From the NCBI RefSeq assembly GCF_905147045.1, contig NC_065916.1:1888561-1952560 (forward strand): DNA of 64,000 bases, in the 5' to 3' direction. The first letter of the stretch is position 1, and every line of letters starts with the position of its first letter. This DNA comes from Nymphalis io. Lineage: Eukaryota; Arthropoda; Insecta; Lepidoptera; Nymphalidae. Below are positions 1 to 11,340 of the stretch, piece by piece. Position numbers and translations under genes: made by a program. Below the pieces are notes generated by a model. It saw only the letters and a program-made list of their open reading frames with translations. It was not told the DNA's origin and did no database searches.

Positions 1-1251
1 TGATGATTGACTTTCACATAGTATTAGTAAACGTAGTAGTTAAAGAAGACAAATTGGTATCGAGTTCTTTCGTTTGATGAAGCAATGTATTGTGTTACAA
101 GTACGACAAGGGTCTAGTTTACAATTATAAGTTTGATGTCCTCCCCTTAAACAATTCAGGCATAGTTTTAATCAAAATTCTTTCGTTTAAATATGCCACA
201 TTCATATATTTTGTGATCTCCGTTGCAAATAACGCAAGATTTAAAATTGTTACAATTGTTTTGCAAAGATGTAAAAGATTTCGCTCGTTCACTATTAAAA
301 TTAGGGCCTGTAGGCCGTGAAGAGCTACCTGACGCCTTTAGTCTATCTATTTTATTACGATGTAATGTTTTTAGTGTATCAGCACGATCTGTTAAGAATT
401 TATTAAATTGAGCTAGCGTAGGTACCTCCCATCTGGTTAAAGTATACGTGTCTAGTTTAGATGACACTATGTGTATTATTAATATATCCCAGTGCTGAGT
501 AGGCTGACCAAGACTACACAAAACGCGCAAGTTCTTTGTAACGTGCTCCACAAGAAAACGTAGGGATCGATCAGATTCGCGACTCAACTGATCAATTTTA
601 AAAAGAGCATTTAAATGATGATTTATTAGCTGTCGTTATTGTCATATCTTTCACATAGCAAGCGCCACGCATCATCTTAGTTAGCCTCGGAAACCTCAAT
701 TTTTGAAATAATGCGAGCGGCATCACCTAAATATGATGTCAAATAATGAAATTTATGAATAGGCTTAATGCGATCGTTATTGTGTACAACTGATAAGAAA
801 GTGTCACGAAACTCCAGCCATCGACAGTAGGCACCATTGAACTTATTAATTTGTAATTGCGGTAATTTATATTCTGTTTCAAAATGATCGGATGACATCG
901 AGACAAGGAAGAGGTATTTTGCTTGTCTTTGTGACTGTTAGAATTAGTAATAATAGTTTGAGCAATAGATGTCGCACAATCTTGCTCAATAGCATCTCGC
1001 TCATTTATTTCCAATGCCAAATTATCTGAATTTAAAACATCAATTGAATCTTGCAACTGTTCATATTGAATAGCTATTAAACGAAATTTTCCTAATTTAA
1101 TTGATAATTCCGATAATTGAATTGGAGATAAATCCTCCTTTATTGAAATAGTATCAATATAATTTTTAAATTTAGTAATACGACCTTTTATAGAAGAACG
1201 CTTAGTAAGTAATGTCTTTAGATCATACTAAAAATTACTGTCGCTAATCAT
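1..1251 (-). pseudogene. BEL/Pao gag relic, antisense copy A1 (cut by window edge)
   Basis: Read on the minus strand from a possible ATG at 1251, this is a decayed gag of a BEL/Pao retrotransposon. Visible parts are the N-terminal gag stretch (739-1056), the DUF1759-like core with LPQLQINKFNGAY (about 677-898), a longer block at 168-587 containing SLRFLVEHVTKNLRVL, and two retroviral-type zinc knuckles: CVICNGDHKIYEC (198-236) and CLNCLRGGHQTYNC (121-162). Frameshifts and stops separate the blocks, so it is not functional. The same antisense fragment recurs at 15476-17264 and 34016-35798, where it also includes protease. It differs clearly from the complete BEL at 37346-43867, so it is another family. 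Identity as BEL/Pao gag is firm; exact family is unknown. Confidence 0.85.
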
Positions 1252-2463
1252 TTTTGATATTAAATCAAAATAGTAATAATAATAATAAAACCGTATTAAT
1301 AATTAAAATAATCGCTCACTCTCCTCAATTTGGTGTCACCTGGCTCGCGAATCAAGAATCGCAATACCCGTTGCACGTACAAAATGGCCGCACAGCTTCG
1401 TCTCGATTAAGCTGAAATAGTCGCCAAAAAAAACGTTAAATACATATAAGTTTTCAATAATTATATATATTTATATATTTATGCTTCGTTAAAATAAAGA
1501 ACGAAAATACTAACAGCTTTATAAATTATTTAAAATTTTATGTTCTCAATGTAGGTAGGTACATAATAAATCCTCATATTTTAATTAATCGTGAATATAT
1601 CATATTTACTAGTATATAGAAAACTAATGAGATTAAAGAACGTTTTAAAATAAAATGATGTATATAGGTATAGGTAAATAGGTATTAGATGTAGGATTGG
1701 GTATAAAATTGGAAAAGAGCAGGGTACTTAGCTTATTAGTTAGATCGAAGCGTTGATTGTATTTACGCGCAGACTTCTGTAGTGTCCTTCTATCTTCGGA
1801 AATACGATCACTCTTCCAGCTGGGTAACTCTGGCCACGGATGATGCAATAGTTGGATCGTCGAATAAACGCCGAAACGTAATTGCGTATTTCTTATTTCT
1901 CGTTGATCGTTTCCGTAAATTGCAATTAATGTATTCGTTTTGTCACACGGTCGCCAAATGTATTCGTTTTGAGATTGTGGAAATCAAAAAATTATTGTTT
2001 TCAAGATAGATTTATTGTTCATTGACGTTACAAGAAAGATATTGAATAAGAATAATTTGTAGGTAGGTAAAAAATAAAATTATATGTAGACAAAGTAAAA
2101 TAATGTTGCCATTCTAAAAACAATGTGCGCTTCAACAGTATCGAATAATTTTGTAGCGAATATGGATGGAAATTGCGGTGACTGTGCGACTATATTTAAA
2201 AGCAAAATTAAAGAACAGTGAGGCTTATAAAATCAAAGGCAGCTAAACTTAATGTCGGAAAATGAGTTAACTATGGCGCCATCTAGTTTAGCCAGTTGGA
2301 CACCCTTTAGCGTATTCATTTTACTAACGAATGTGAAATTTAAAAAATTATCATACTCTGGCACTTGAAAGTTTGAAACATAAGCAATGACGTGATACGT
2401 GACATGAACTAATATTACTACTTACGAAACAAACAAAACAATAATTAATAACAATAATCAATA
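1252..2463. repeat. Flank of antisense BEL fragment, copy A1
   Basis: AT-rich DNA upstream of the antisense gag start. It should hold the BEL leader and perhaps LTR sequence, but I could not place LTR ends. It recurs at 17265-18483 and 35799-37345. From about 1676 to 2485 it looks essentially identical to copy A2, whereas copy A3 differs at scattered sites. Short ORFs here carry no recognisable domain. Confidence 0.7.
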
Positions 2464-3475
2464 GACCCTTTGTTTCTTTGAAATAGTTTTAACTTGTTCT
2501 AGTTATGACGATATGACGAGGCCCCAGCAAGGACCTCAAGGCCGAATTAAAGCTGACCGACTGTTGCAGGAATAAGAATTGTTAAACTCCAGGTGGAGGA
2601 GTTATAAAGCCAAAGGACAAATGGAAAAACGTAAGATTCTAAAAAAACCCGCTGTAAAAATATTTTATGGTTTACTATTATTATCATTAATTCTTTCATT
2701 ATTATTAATCAGCTTCCTTCAAAGATTAGGAAATGATTGATGAAAACATTCATAACAAAAATTAACAAATAATGTCCAGGTGTGGGCGTCGCCTGTAGCG
2801 TCACCACGTCCACGCCGTGATGCCGTGGGCTTCATTAAGCATTTCAAACACCCTTCGAACGAGCCGGCAAGCGGTGAGCGGCGAAAACAAATGGTAGACA
2901 ACCTATGAATTATGCCAAAGATATCTTGAGCTAAGTACGCACTTGTTTCGAGGCAATACCGTGCCACTTTTGATAGGGTTATTTTAATAGTTTAGCTGTT
3001 CTCTAAATACGTCCACTGCTGACGCCACCGCGGTCGTAACTAGTCTAGCTGTGGCATACCACCACAAATCACGCCGTCTGCCGCATCTCCCACCGCACCG
3101 CGCGCCGCACCGCCAGAAAGTGTGGCCAGGCCCTAATGATGATTACAATGAGAACGATGTTTCCCGACATGTATTTATTAATTAATATGTTTATATTTTT
3201 TTCAAGACAAAATGTTTGTATTGCCACGTTGCAACGTCTGCAAAACGTACTTATTACATTTACGATCCAGTCTTTGCAATGCGTGATTTGAATGATTGCG
3301 GGATCTCGTGCAGGAACTAATTGTATGTAATAGATACAATATTTTTGTACAAGAAAGAGTAACTATTGAGTTTCTTGCCGGTTCTTCTCGTTAGAATCCA
3401 TATTCCGATCCGGTAGTAGCGCTTGACGATTCATAAGTACTTGTAAAAGTCTATTCGATTAAAAAATATTTTGTA
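2464..3475. repeat. Composite repeat Q, copy 1
   Basis: About 1 kb repeat seen again near 14763, 18484, 23811, 33311 and 43868. The left half is AT-rich with a conserved stretch around 2500-2640. A GC-rich core (2780-3130) follows. The right end (3180-3475) contains gagtttcttgccggttcttc and an aagtacttgtaaaagtc stretch, which I recognise as the 3' end of a common lepidopteran non-LTR retrotransposon. Some copies keep an ORF across the core (MSTADATAVV at 24334 and 33842); in copy 1 that ATG is ACG. No protein family recognised. Confidence 0.7.
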
Positions 3476-3990
3476 TTGAATAAGTTTGTAGCGAATATCC
3501 AATTTAATTAGCTGGCAAGCAAGTATATTCGTTCACTTGAATGCGTGTTAAAAGACACGCCACCTTGTACGTTCACACAAGATACTTTAGGCCACACCCA
3601 CCGAGATGATCGCAACGTCTTTTGTTTGAATGCCGAAAGACAAGATGGTCGCCCGTGAGTCTATTGGCTACGACTGACTACGTCACTTATAGCCGTGGCC
3701 ACTCATGCGCATGTGTGCGTTTGTGTATAAATAGTGTATAGCCCTTAAAGTAATAATGCATTCTTTTGTATACGCTTGATCACTGTGATCAATAAACAAA
3801 GTCTAAATTCGCTTGACTTTTTGTTCTTACCGTCAGTACTTCGAACTAATTAATTATTATAAGTAAGTGGTATATATCACCATACCACTTCAATTTGATT
3901 TCATTTATTATGTATGTAAAGGAAAATAACTAAATCTGGGCTAGTGCTTTAATATGGGCTAGTAACAATTCTCAGAGACAAATAATTCAA
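3476..3990 (+). repeat. LTR-like or promoter-bearing retroelement end, copy 1
   Basis: Contains a TATA-like tataaata at 3726-3733 followed by a polyadenylation-like aataaa at 3791-3796, the spacing expected inside an LTR. The 3' part (about 3790-3990) recurs at 24795-25008. I cannot define both termini or a target-site duplication, so LTR identity is an inference. Confidence 0.45.
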
Positions 3991-4139
3991 AGACGCAACA
4001 AACGCCTAACTTCTGTCGTATTCATTCACCCTAACATCGCTATCACTCAATCTAGTCAGTTCGCCGCGAGGTGCCACTTAGTTAAGACGTTGGCACTTGT
4101 TGTGGCCATTGCAGTCACAAGACACTAGCCGCTATAAAT

Positions 4140-5035
4140 TTGTAAAGAAAATAGCATCCACTTAATAAGCACCCCACCTCACATCACGCACACGATCCAA
4201 ACTCTGGACAGAACATTCAAGAAGCCTTTCAAAGACGCCTATAACCAAAAATGTGACCAGTGGGTGAGCTTGATCCTGGATCTTGCATAACGGATCGATA
4301 TAGCCGGTCCAGTCTCTGATGAATTCACTTAAGCAGCTAGGATGGACATTGCGGTATCTGGATTTAAATGCACGGGCATATATCCGTTTGACATGCATTT
4401 GTTTACTGATATTGATTATTTGGCTGCAGACCTGACCAATACACCAGGAGAAGAATCAGGGACTTCGATAAATACGTGAAGCGCCTGTGAGGAAGGTGCT
4501 GCAATGTCTATTGATTTAGTCCTGGATGTACAAAGCTTTCTATGGAAATCTCACCACAACCTACAGAAAAAGTCCTACCTTCAACTAGCTTTGATCTGGA
4601 CGTTGTCCAAAATGTCCATAAATTATCGCCGTTGCCAAATGCTGCCAGAAAAAGATCAGAAGCACGTAAAAGAAAATGAGAACGAAGCCAAATTTTAACT
4701 TCATCAACAAAGAAACTGCTCAAAAAAAAGAGAATGAAAAGCAAAAATTTAAACCAAAGTACAAAGTATTGGAAGAAGAGAAGAGAAAACTGACCAAAGG
4801 TTTGAAGTTAAAGGAAAAAGAAATGAGAAATGAGATAAAGTTGTAAAAAAAAAACCATTAAAACTTAACACTAGTATAAACACTTCTTGTGTAGTGTACT
4901 TAGAGGACGATGAGGAGAACTGAATACAATGCACCAGGTGTCAAGGGTGGGCTCATGTAGCATGAGGGAACATTCCTGAATGTGGTGATAATTATATGTA
5001 GTTATGCGATCGATGCACGATGTTTTAACAATGTC
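4140..5035 (+). pseudogene. pogo/Tigger-like DDE transposase, C-terminal relic
   Basis: Across several frames this reads as the C-terminal part of a DDE_1-type (pogo/Tigger/jerky-like) transposase. Landmarks are HTIQTLDRTFKKPFKDAYNQ (about 4187-4250), AVSGFKCTGIYPFDMHLF (about 4345-4405), LSPLPNAARKRSEARKRK (about 4620-4675), and a final zinc-finger-like tail with CTRCQGWAH and CDRC (about 4930-5020). In-frame stops (for example after LILDLA) and frameshifts make it dead. The N-terminal DNA-binding domain and most of the catalytic core are absent. A short piece of the same transposase recurs at 31665-31772. Confidence 0.7.
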
Positions 5036-5555
5036 GGGTGCTAGGGGTTCGACGTATAGACTGTGCGGTACTAAGTGCCATTAGCAACGATTGTTGATTT
5101 TTACTGTCAAAGGTTAATTAAAGTTCCTAAATATGTTTACACAGAAGTTATGTTTTTATAGATTTAATTTGAGTTGTTTAAAAATACAATGAAGTTCGTT
5201 TCTATTGAGAACTCTGGTGAGTCACCGACATATACATATTGAAGAGCATAGACAGTAATGATGACCGTGTTTTAAGATATATCATTGACGAAACAATAAT
5301 GGACTTCTCTGTATTAAAACAAAGTTTAGAAGCATACAAACTTCAAGAGCAACTGTTTGTGTTGCCATCAAAACGTTTGCAAAACATACTTGGTGTATTT
5401 AGGATCAGACCAGACATAATTATGAAAACAGTATTTACAACATGTTACGTACAGCATGTACGTTTGCCTGAGGAAAAAAAATATGATAATTTGTGACACC
5501 CGATTCAACTGGGACACATTCTTCACAAGTTCTTGTCAGAGGTGCATAAAATTCA
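5036..5555 (+). other. Unassigned stretch with an 85-aa ORF (5239-5496)
   Basis: The ORF at 5239-5496 starts MKSIDSNDDRVL and ends EEKKYDNL. I recognise no domain. Nucleotides around 5354-5415 faintly resemble the right half of repeat Q (tgtttgtattgcc, then a tgcaaaac motif), so it may be a decayed transposon fragment. No sign of a host gene. Confidence 0.3.
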
Positions 5556-6428
5556 GTTTCTTACTACTGTAACCGAACGATTAACAACAACTGATCAGCT
5601 AAGGTCATGACCTCATGTCCTCGCTACCCGATGGGTAAGTACTTACTAAACGTAGTCTATTAAACTACTCAGTAATGTACCTATACTATAACTATTCCAA
5701 TCACAATAGGAATAAATAAAATCAAACCGTATCTATAAATATTCCAAGTGAATTGCTGATAACTTCGCTGTATTATGCACTACAAACAGTTAACGATATA
5801 TATTCATTTATAATACAACAATATTCCACTTAACCACTTAAATCCACTTTAATTCTACTTCTAAAGTTACGGAAACAGTTTTGCCGACATTCAAGACGCC
5901 ATTTTTCGATGAACCGACGAACACAAAGACCCCACGAAAGCAATGAAGTAATTAAAAAGACAAAGGAACATTTCTAGATATCGCTTTGTACTGCGTCCCA
6001 CCACTCCGGCTGCCTATAAAAAGACTTTATACTGAAGAGAACACAGGATTCACTCACCGTACTCAGTAGAGTAGTTTTAGTATAGTTTTGTTAATTTTAT
6101 TAAATATTTAATAAAATTATTTTCTTAAAGTATTTATTTTTCAAATATTTTGATCATATTTGATCCAACGTGGGGCTCAGCAACGTAGAAACTTCGCTAA
6201 ATTCATTAAAAATATAAACGCGATCATAAAATCCCGTTCAAAAGTTTTACGAAGTATCATAATACCATTGCTGAGGACTACAAAAGAAATTGCAACGTCA
6301 AAAGAAGAAAGAGAATGCTGAGGACAACAATCAGTATTAATTTGCTGTAAGTACTGAGTAGCATATCCGTTTTCAAAATTCCTTTCTATCTAAAATCCCC
6401 TACTTTTGTATATAAAAATAAGAGTGAT
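5556..6428 (+). repeat. LTR-like region and leader of an LTR retroelement
   Basis: Precedes a gag-like ORF at 6429. A TATA-like ctataaaaag lies at 6014-6023, followed by AT-rich DNA with polyA-like signals near 6100-6130. Positions 5620-5915 recur almost in full at 45780-46075, which fits a dispersed LTR. The first part (5556-5620) also matches DNA that follows the 14369-type ORFs. LTR boundaries were not found. Confidence 0.45.
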
Positions 6429-6690
6429 GTGAATCACCCTCCTTCTAATATAGAGGGTATTGAAAGTTCGACAAATAATTTGTCTAGTGATTTTAGCGAT
6501 CCAAAAGAAGTTTTAAATTTTGTACCAACGTATAACGGTGATATTCTTACGTTATATAATTATTTAAATTGTGCTAAACAATGGTTAAAAGTAGTAGGAG
6601 GAGAGACTTAAGAAAAAATTATGTTATTATTGAGCAAGTTAGAAGGGAAAGCCGCGTTAAGCATTAATTTGGTAGAACACTATTGTTTAT
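6429..6690 (+). pseudogene. LTR-retrotransposon gag-like fragment
   Basis: ORF of 60 codons ending in TAA (6609-6611), continuing in frame as EKIMLLLSKLEGKAALSIN. The pattern of a short N-terminus, a patch reading LNFVPTYNGDILTLYNYLN and then a K-L-x-G-K-A-A motif resembles N-terminal gag domains of Ty3/Gypsy-like elements. A degenerate version of the same segment occurs at 10336-10500, 19276-19460 and 27981-28140. It is truncated and contains a stop, so it is a relic. Superfamily assignment is tentative. Confidence 0.5.
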
Positions 6691-7328
6691 ATATTATTTT
6701 TATTATTATCAGAGTTACGCAAACCTGCTCCAGGAAGACAGCTGACGTAGATTTCCATCGAACCAAACAATAATGTGCATTTATCGGGAATGCTAAATCG
6801 CAATTTTGAAATAAGTTTCTTTAATATAATTTTCTCACCAGTATTATATTGTAAAGCTTACATCGAGTAGGTTGTACGTTAAGTTTAATTGTAAAATTAA
6901 TTAGAATTAATAAAATTAGTTTTAAAGTTTTTGGTTTTTGGTTTTTTTCCGGCCTTTCGACTGTAGCTAACGTAACTTCGGTGTATTTATCCTTTCATAT
7001 TTGTTTTTTGTTGTTGTTTACAATTAAAGTTGCTGATATAAAGTTCAATGTATTTTATTTGTGTTTTTTGTAGGTACTTAGTAAAAAATGGATTGAGAAG
7101 AGATAGAACGACAGCGTATTCTTTCAATTTTATAAGAGTCTGATTCTGAGTCTGCGTTGTTAAACCAGGAGATGAGACAACAAATATTGTGAGTTGTTAC
7201 GACCTTTGACATTATAATACCTCAAGCCAGTGACGGACTAGCCCTCCACTCGCCACCTCGGCGAAACGAGACGAGCTCATAATTTTTCGTCCTCTACGCA
7301 CAACGTCATACGCAAGTGACAGAACAAC
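6691..7328. other. AT-rich spacer, no gene seen
   Basis: Found only here: the array copy at 25010 skips this DNA. Around 7089-7190 a stop-ridden reading (EEIERQRILSIL) faintly recalls a transposase N-terminus, too weak to call. The last 100 bases probably form the 5' end of the ORF1 element beginning at 7329. Confidence 0.35.
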
Positions 7329-7733
7329 ATGAGTGTAGTAAGATCTCCGACTGGAAGTGCCACAAGCGTAGTACGGAGTGAATCACAACCGAACCTTACA
7401 AAAGTGAATTCGACAGAAGAATTTTCGGGCGCAACTAAAACAACGTTTCGCAGCAAACGGAAACATTATGAACAGGATGACCATATAAGGGATGAATTGA
7501 GTGAAATACGGCAGCAAATGTCTAATATTATGTCAACATTGACATTAATAACTAACAGTCCAAAACACTTCATAGAAAAAATCACGGATGATATTACTGT
7601 AATTAAAACACAAGTAAGTAATATAAAGTCGACTACTGAGTCTCTTACAATAGAACAAGATATGATTAAAACTGACCTAACGTTCTTAACAAATAAAAAT
7701 ATAACTCTAGAGAGTAAAATAGAAAATGAATGA
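7329..7733 (+). pseudogene. Non-LTR retrotransposon ORF1-like protein, copy 1
   Basis: A 134-codon ORF with a Ser/Thr-rich start, the motif SQPNLTKVNS, a basic patch FRSKRKHYEQDD and a long heptad-like helix (about residues 55-130, with repeated I/L/K/T spacing) suggesting a coiled coil. This layout is typical of ORF1 proteins of lepidopteran jockey/CR1-like LINEs. The C-terminal RNA-binding part is missing because the sequence passes abruptly into an RTE-type RT at about 7730. Copy 2 (25010-25383) has the same junction plus a premature stop. Confidence 0.6.
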
Positions 7734-9066
7734 AAAGAAAGATGCCCAATTCTTGGAGATTGTGTATCATTACTCCAGTATATAAAGGCAAAGGTAGTGT
7801 ACAGGACTGCGAAAGCTACCGCGGTATTAAGGTTATGTGCCACACCATGAAACTCTTCGAACGCGTAATCGATTCAAGGCTCCGGCAAGAATGTACTGTC
7901 TTGGAATGTCAATATGGGTTTCGCCCAGGCTATGGAGCCATAGACCCCATCTTCGCCCTAAGAATACTGGCCCAGGCCCACAGGAAAAAGAAGAAGCCGC
8001 TGTACATGGCGTTTCTAGACCTGCAGAAGGCATTTGACTGCGTCCCACGCCAAATTATATGGTGGGCTTTGAAAATGAAGAACGTGCCACAAATCTATAT
8101 TGACATTATCCGAGACATGTACCATAATTCGGAATCAATAGTAAGGACCGTCGTTGGCGACACACACCCTTTCCCGATCACAGTTGGTGTCCACCAAGGC
8201 TCAGCCCTGAATCCTTTTCTATTCAGTGTTGTGCTTGACGCTGTCACAGTGAAAGCCCATGAGCCGTCTCCCTGGCTCATGATGTATGCTGATGACATTG
8301 CACTTGTAGATGAGGACAAACAGGTATTGGAGCAAAAGGTGAGCCAGTGGAAGGGAGTGCTAGAGAGGGGAGGTCTAATGCTAAATGTTGCGAAGACCGA
8401 GTATATGGCCTCTGGCAGTACGGACCCCGAACCCATAAAGATAGGCGGAGAATCCGTTATCAAGACGGAAAAGTTTCAATACCTCGGGTCCGTACTGCAC
8501 GAGTCTGGTATAATCGACCACGACCTCAGAGCTCGAATAAACGCAGCCTGGGCCAAATGGCGGGAAGTCAACAGGGTAATCTGTGATCGCAGGATACCGG
8601 TGAAATTAAAGGGCCTTGTGTACAAATGCATCATCCGACCAGTCTTATTGTACGGCAGCGAGACGTGGCCAGCTCTCGCGAGACACGTTCAGCAACTTCA
8701 CGCCGCGGAAATGAAGATGCTGCGGTGGATGTGTGGCGTAACGCGACTAGATCGCATTCGTAACGAGCACTCCAAGGCTACCACAGCCTTGGAGTTTGCG
8801 ATGTAGCGGATAAGTTGCAGGAAAGCCGTCTGCGTTGGTTTGGCCACATTAGCCGCAGACCACCAGACTATAGCGGGAACCGATGCCTGGATTTTGTTGT
8901 CGAAGGCCCTAGATCCTGCGGCAGGCCTAAAAAGCGCTGGCTCGATGTTGTAAGGGACGATATGAGAGAGCATGATCTCACTAAGGAGGACGCTTTAGAT
9001 CGGGCAAAGTGGAGGCATAGATGCAGGAAAGCGGACCCTGGCGTTACTAGGCCGGGAAAACGCTAG
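7730..9066 (+). pseudogene. RTE-type reverse transcriptase, copy 1 (best preserved)
   Basis: The 358-codon ORF 7730-8806 spans the RT domain: PNSWRLCIITPVYKGKG, YGFRPGYGAID, FLDLQKAFDCVPR, the catalytic MYADDIALV near residue 184, and the thumb motif KFQYLGSVL. A frameshift near 8790 moves the C-terminal region (LRWFGHISRRP to RPGKR, 8815-9066) to another frame. The endonuclease is absent and the 5' end is fused to a foreign ORF1. YADD is intact but the element is incomplete. Family features fit the RTE/Proto2 group. Copy 2 is at 25385-26725. Confidence 0.85.
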
Positions 9067-10335
9067 GCAGAAGAAGAAGATTTTCATTCATTCTTTCATT
9101 ATTATCAATCAGCTTACTTCAAAGACTAGGAAATGATTGATGAAAACGTTCATAACAAAAATTAACAAATAACTAAGAAAAAGCTTTGGCGATACGTGGT
9201 GATGCTTCTGGTACTGGTGCTGGCCCAAGCAGAAGACAAACTCTCAGTGCTTCAGAAGAGAGGGTGTTGGGCGTAATGGGTTTGACTGCTGTTATTGTTT
9301 AAGCTGGAATTAATGAGAGAGGTTTCGATGCTAGTTTATTTTTTGCTTGTAGTCTTTGTTTATAAGTGTATTTTCTTCTATTAACAAGTGTATTCATGTT
9401 CTTCATATTTTTCAGGCTCCACGATCAAAGAGAATCTACCATCCTCGACCAGAGATTCTGCACGTACAGTCTGTCCATCCCAAATTTCTGCCACATATCA
9501 AATTTTGTTGGATTCTATTCCTTCTTATTCTATACAAGGTACCTTTTCTTTTTAAAGATACAATGTGTTGCCCAAGCAAATTAATTTGGGCACAATTTAC
9601 CCTTCCCTTCCCTTCCTTTCATTCCCTTCCTTTCTTTCATTCCCTTCTTCATTGCTACATGGAGGATGTAGCAATGAAGAAGACCACCACTGCTAACGCC
9701 GTCATGCCGTCAGTGACGTCGCCGCCTCCACAACACGGGGGTCTCCGCAGCGGCGGCGACATCGGGCAAGCCCGTTGCCTGCGGCGACACCACATCCACG
9801 CCGCGGCGCCGTGGGCTTTATCAAGCGGCAATATGTTTCAAGGCAATACCGTGCCACTTTTGATAGGGTTATTTTAATAGTTTAGACGTTCTCTAAAAAC
9901 GTTCACTGCTGACGCCACCGCGGTCGTAACTAGTCTAGCTATGGCATACCAGCACAAATCACGCCGCCTGCCGCGTCTCCCGCAGCACCGCGCGCCGCAC
10001 CGCCAGAAAGTGTGGCTAGGCCCTAATGATGATGTCAATGAGAACGATGTTTCCCGACATATATTTATTAATATATATGTTAATATTTTATTTTATGACA
10101 AAATGTTTGTATTGCCACGTTACATCGTCTGCAAAACATACTTAGTGCATTTAGGAACCAGGCATTGCAATGCGTGGTTTGAATGATTGCGGGATCTCGT
10201 GCAGGAACTAATTGTATGTAATTGATACAATTATTTTTGTACAAAAAAGAGTAACTACTGAGTTTCTTGCCGGTTCTTCTCGGTAGAATCCACATTCCGA
10301 TTCGGTAGTAGCGCTTGACGATTCAAAAGTACTTG
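9067..10335. repeat. Module U, copy 1 (LINE tail, pyrimidine tract, Q-like right half)
   Basis: Matches 26726-27980. Begins with the aggcagaagaagaag tail of the RT element, then DNA shared with Q (9085-9170). A (CCTTC)n-like pyrimidine tract lies at 9600-9650, then a GC-rich core, then the Q right half ending near 10330 (gccggttcttctcgg). Copy 1 alone has an inverted 19-bp duplication at 9647-9679. ORFs at 9356 and 9941 are not recognisable proteins. Confidence 0.65.
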
Positions 10336-11340
10336 TAAGTCTATAGATCCAAAAGAACTTTTAAATTTTGAACAACGTATAATGATGATATTCTTACGTT
10401 ATATAATTATTTAAATTTTGCTAAACAATGGTTAAAAGTAGTAGGAGGAGAGACTCCAGAAAAAGTTATGTTATTATTGAGCAAGTTTTTTCAAATGTAG
10501 GTCTATGACAACCAATCTTGTATCATTCATTAATGCCATATCGACTGCTGTTGATTCTCGTCAGGTAGTTGATGTTATTTACACTGACTTCAGTAAAGCG
10601 TTCGACAAGGTTCCCCACGTTAGGCTTCTTATGTCTGAATATGGCATCTCGGGATGTTTTTAGGAGTGGTTTCAATCCTATCTTAACAAAAGAGAATCAC
10701 TAGTGGTAGACAATGGTTATAAATATAAATCATTTCAGGCTATTTCTGGAGTCCCACAAGGCTTACATTTAGGACCAATTCTTTTTAACATATTTATTAA
10801 CGATATAATGTTTTCTTTACGAATTCCAGTTTCATGCTATTTGTAGATGATCTTAAATTCTTTCGAACCATTTCTACGCCCAGTGACGTGGCTTTACTTC
10901 AGATTACGATTTAGATTGCTTAAATACATGGTGTGAAGATAACGGCATGAGTCTCAATGTTGATAAGTGTAGCTTGGTGTGCTTCAATTGACTCAAAACG
11001 ATTTCACAGAGATCATAAAAACTAAAAAATTCAACGCTTCAAGAACAGAGTGAGGTTCGAGATCTCGAAGTCATTCTCGATCATAAATTACGTTTCCATT
11101 TGCATGTCAACACAACCAGTATGAGGGCTTTTAAAAATTTAGGTTTTTTATTGTTGTTGTAAGGACTTAAAAACCCAACCACCCTAATTACTTTATATAA
11201 TGCTTTTGTCTTGATGATATGATGTTTATTCCAAAATATTAGAAAATTAGTTAAATTTAGAAGGTCCATAATGCCATTAATAAGTAATACTTAATTATTC
11301 ATACAAAAACAAATGAACTTCTAGAAAAAAGGTTAAAATT
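10336..11340 (+). pseudogene. gag sliver fused to jockey-like RT fragment, module G copy 1
   Basis: Positions 10336-10500 are a frameshifted copy of the gag-like segment at 6510-6640. From about 10507 the sequence reads as the middle of a non-LTR RT: VVDVIYTDFSKAFDKV, GVPQGLHLGPILF and FINDI, then FVDDLKFF near 10845 in another frame and GMSLNVDKCSLVCF near 10945. An in-frame TAG interrupts it near 10662. Three copies (here, 19276, 27981) share the same gag-RT junction, so it arose before duplication. Confidence 0.7.

Noticed and set aside
90..411. Plus-strand ORFs over the antisense gag
   Set aside because: Shadows of the minus-strand BEL gag; the recognisable zinc knuckles are on the minus strand.
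2719..2967. Minus-strand ORF MARYCLETSAYLAQD repeated in Q copies
   Set aside because: Reading varies between copies by frameshifts and no family is recognised; repetition follows from Q duplication.
7466..7843. 125-aa minus-strand ORF with hydrophobic stretches (copy at 25121)
   Set aside because: Antisense to the ORF1-like coding frame, with no domain; conserved only because the whole block is duplicated.
9600..9660. Pyrimidine repeats as a CRISPR or regulatory array
   Set aside because: Simple (CCTTC)n low complexity in a eukaryotic TE module; no spacer structure.
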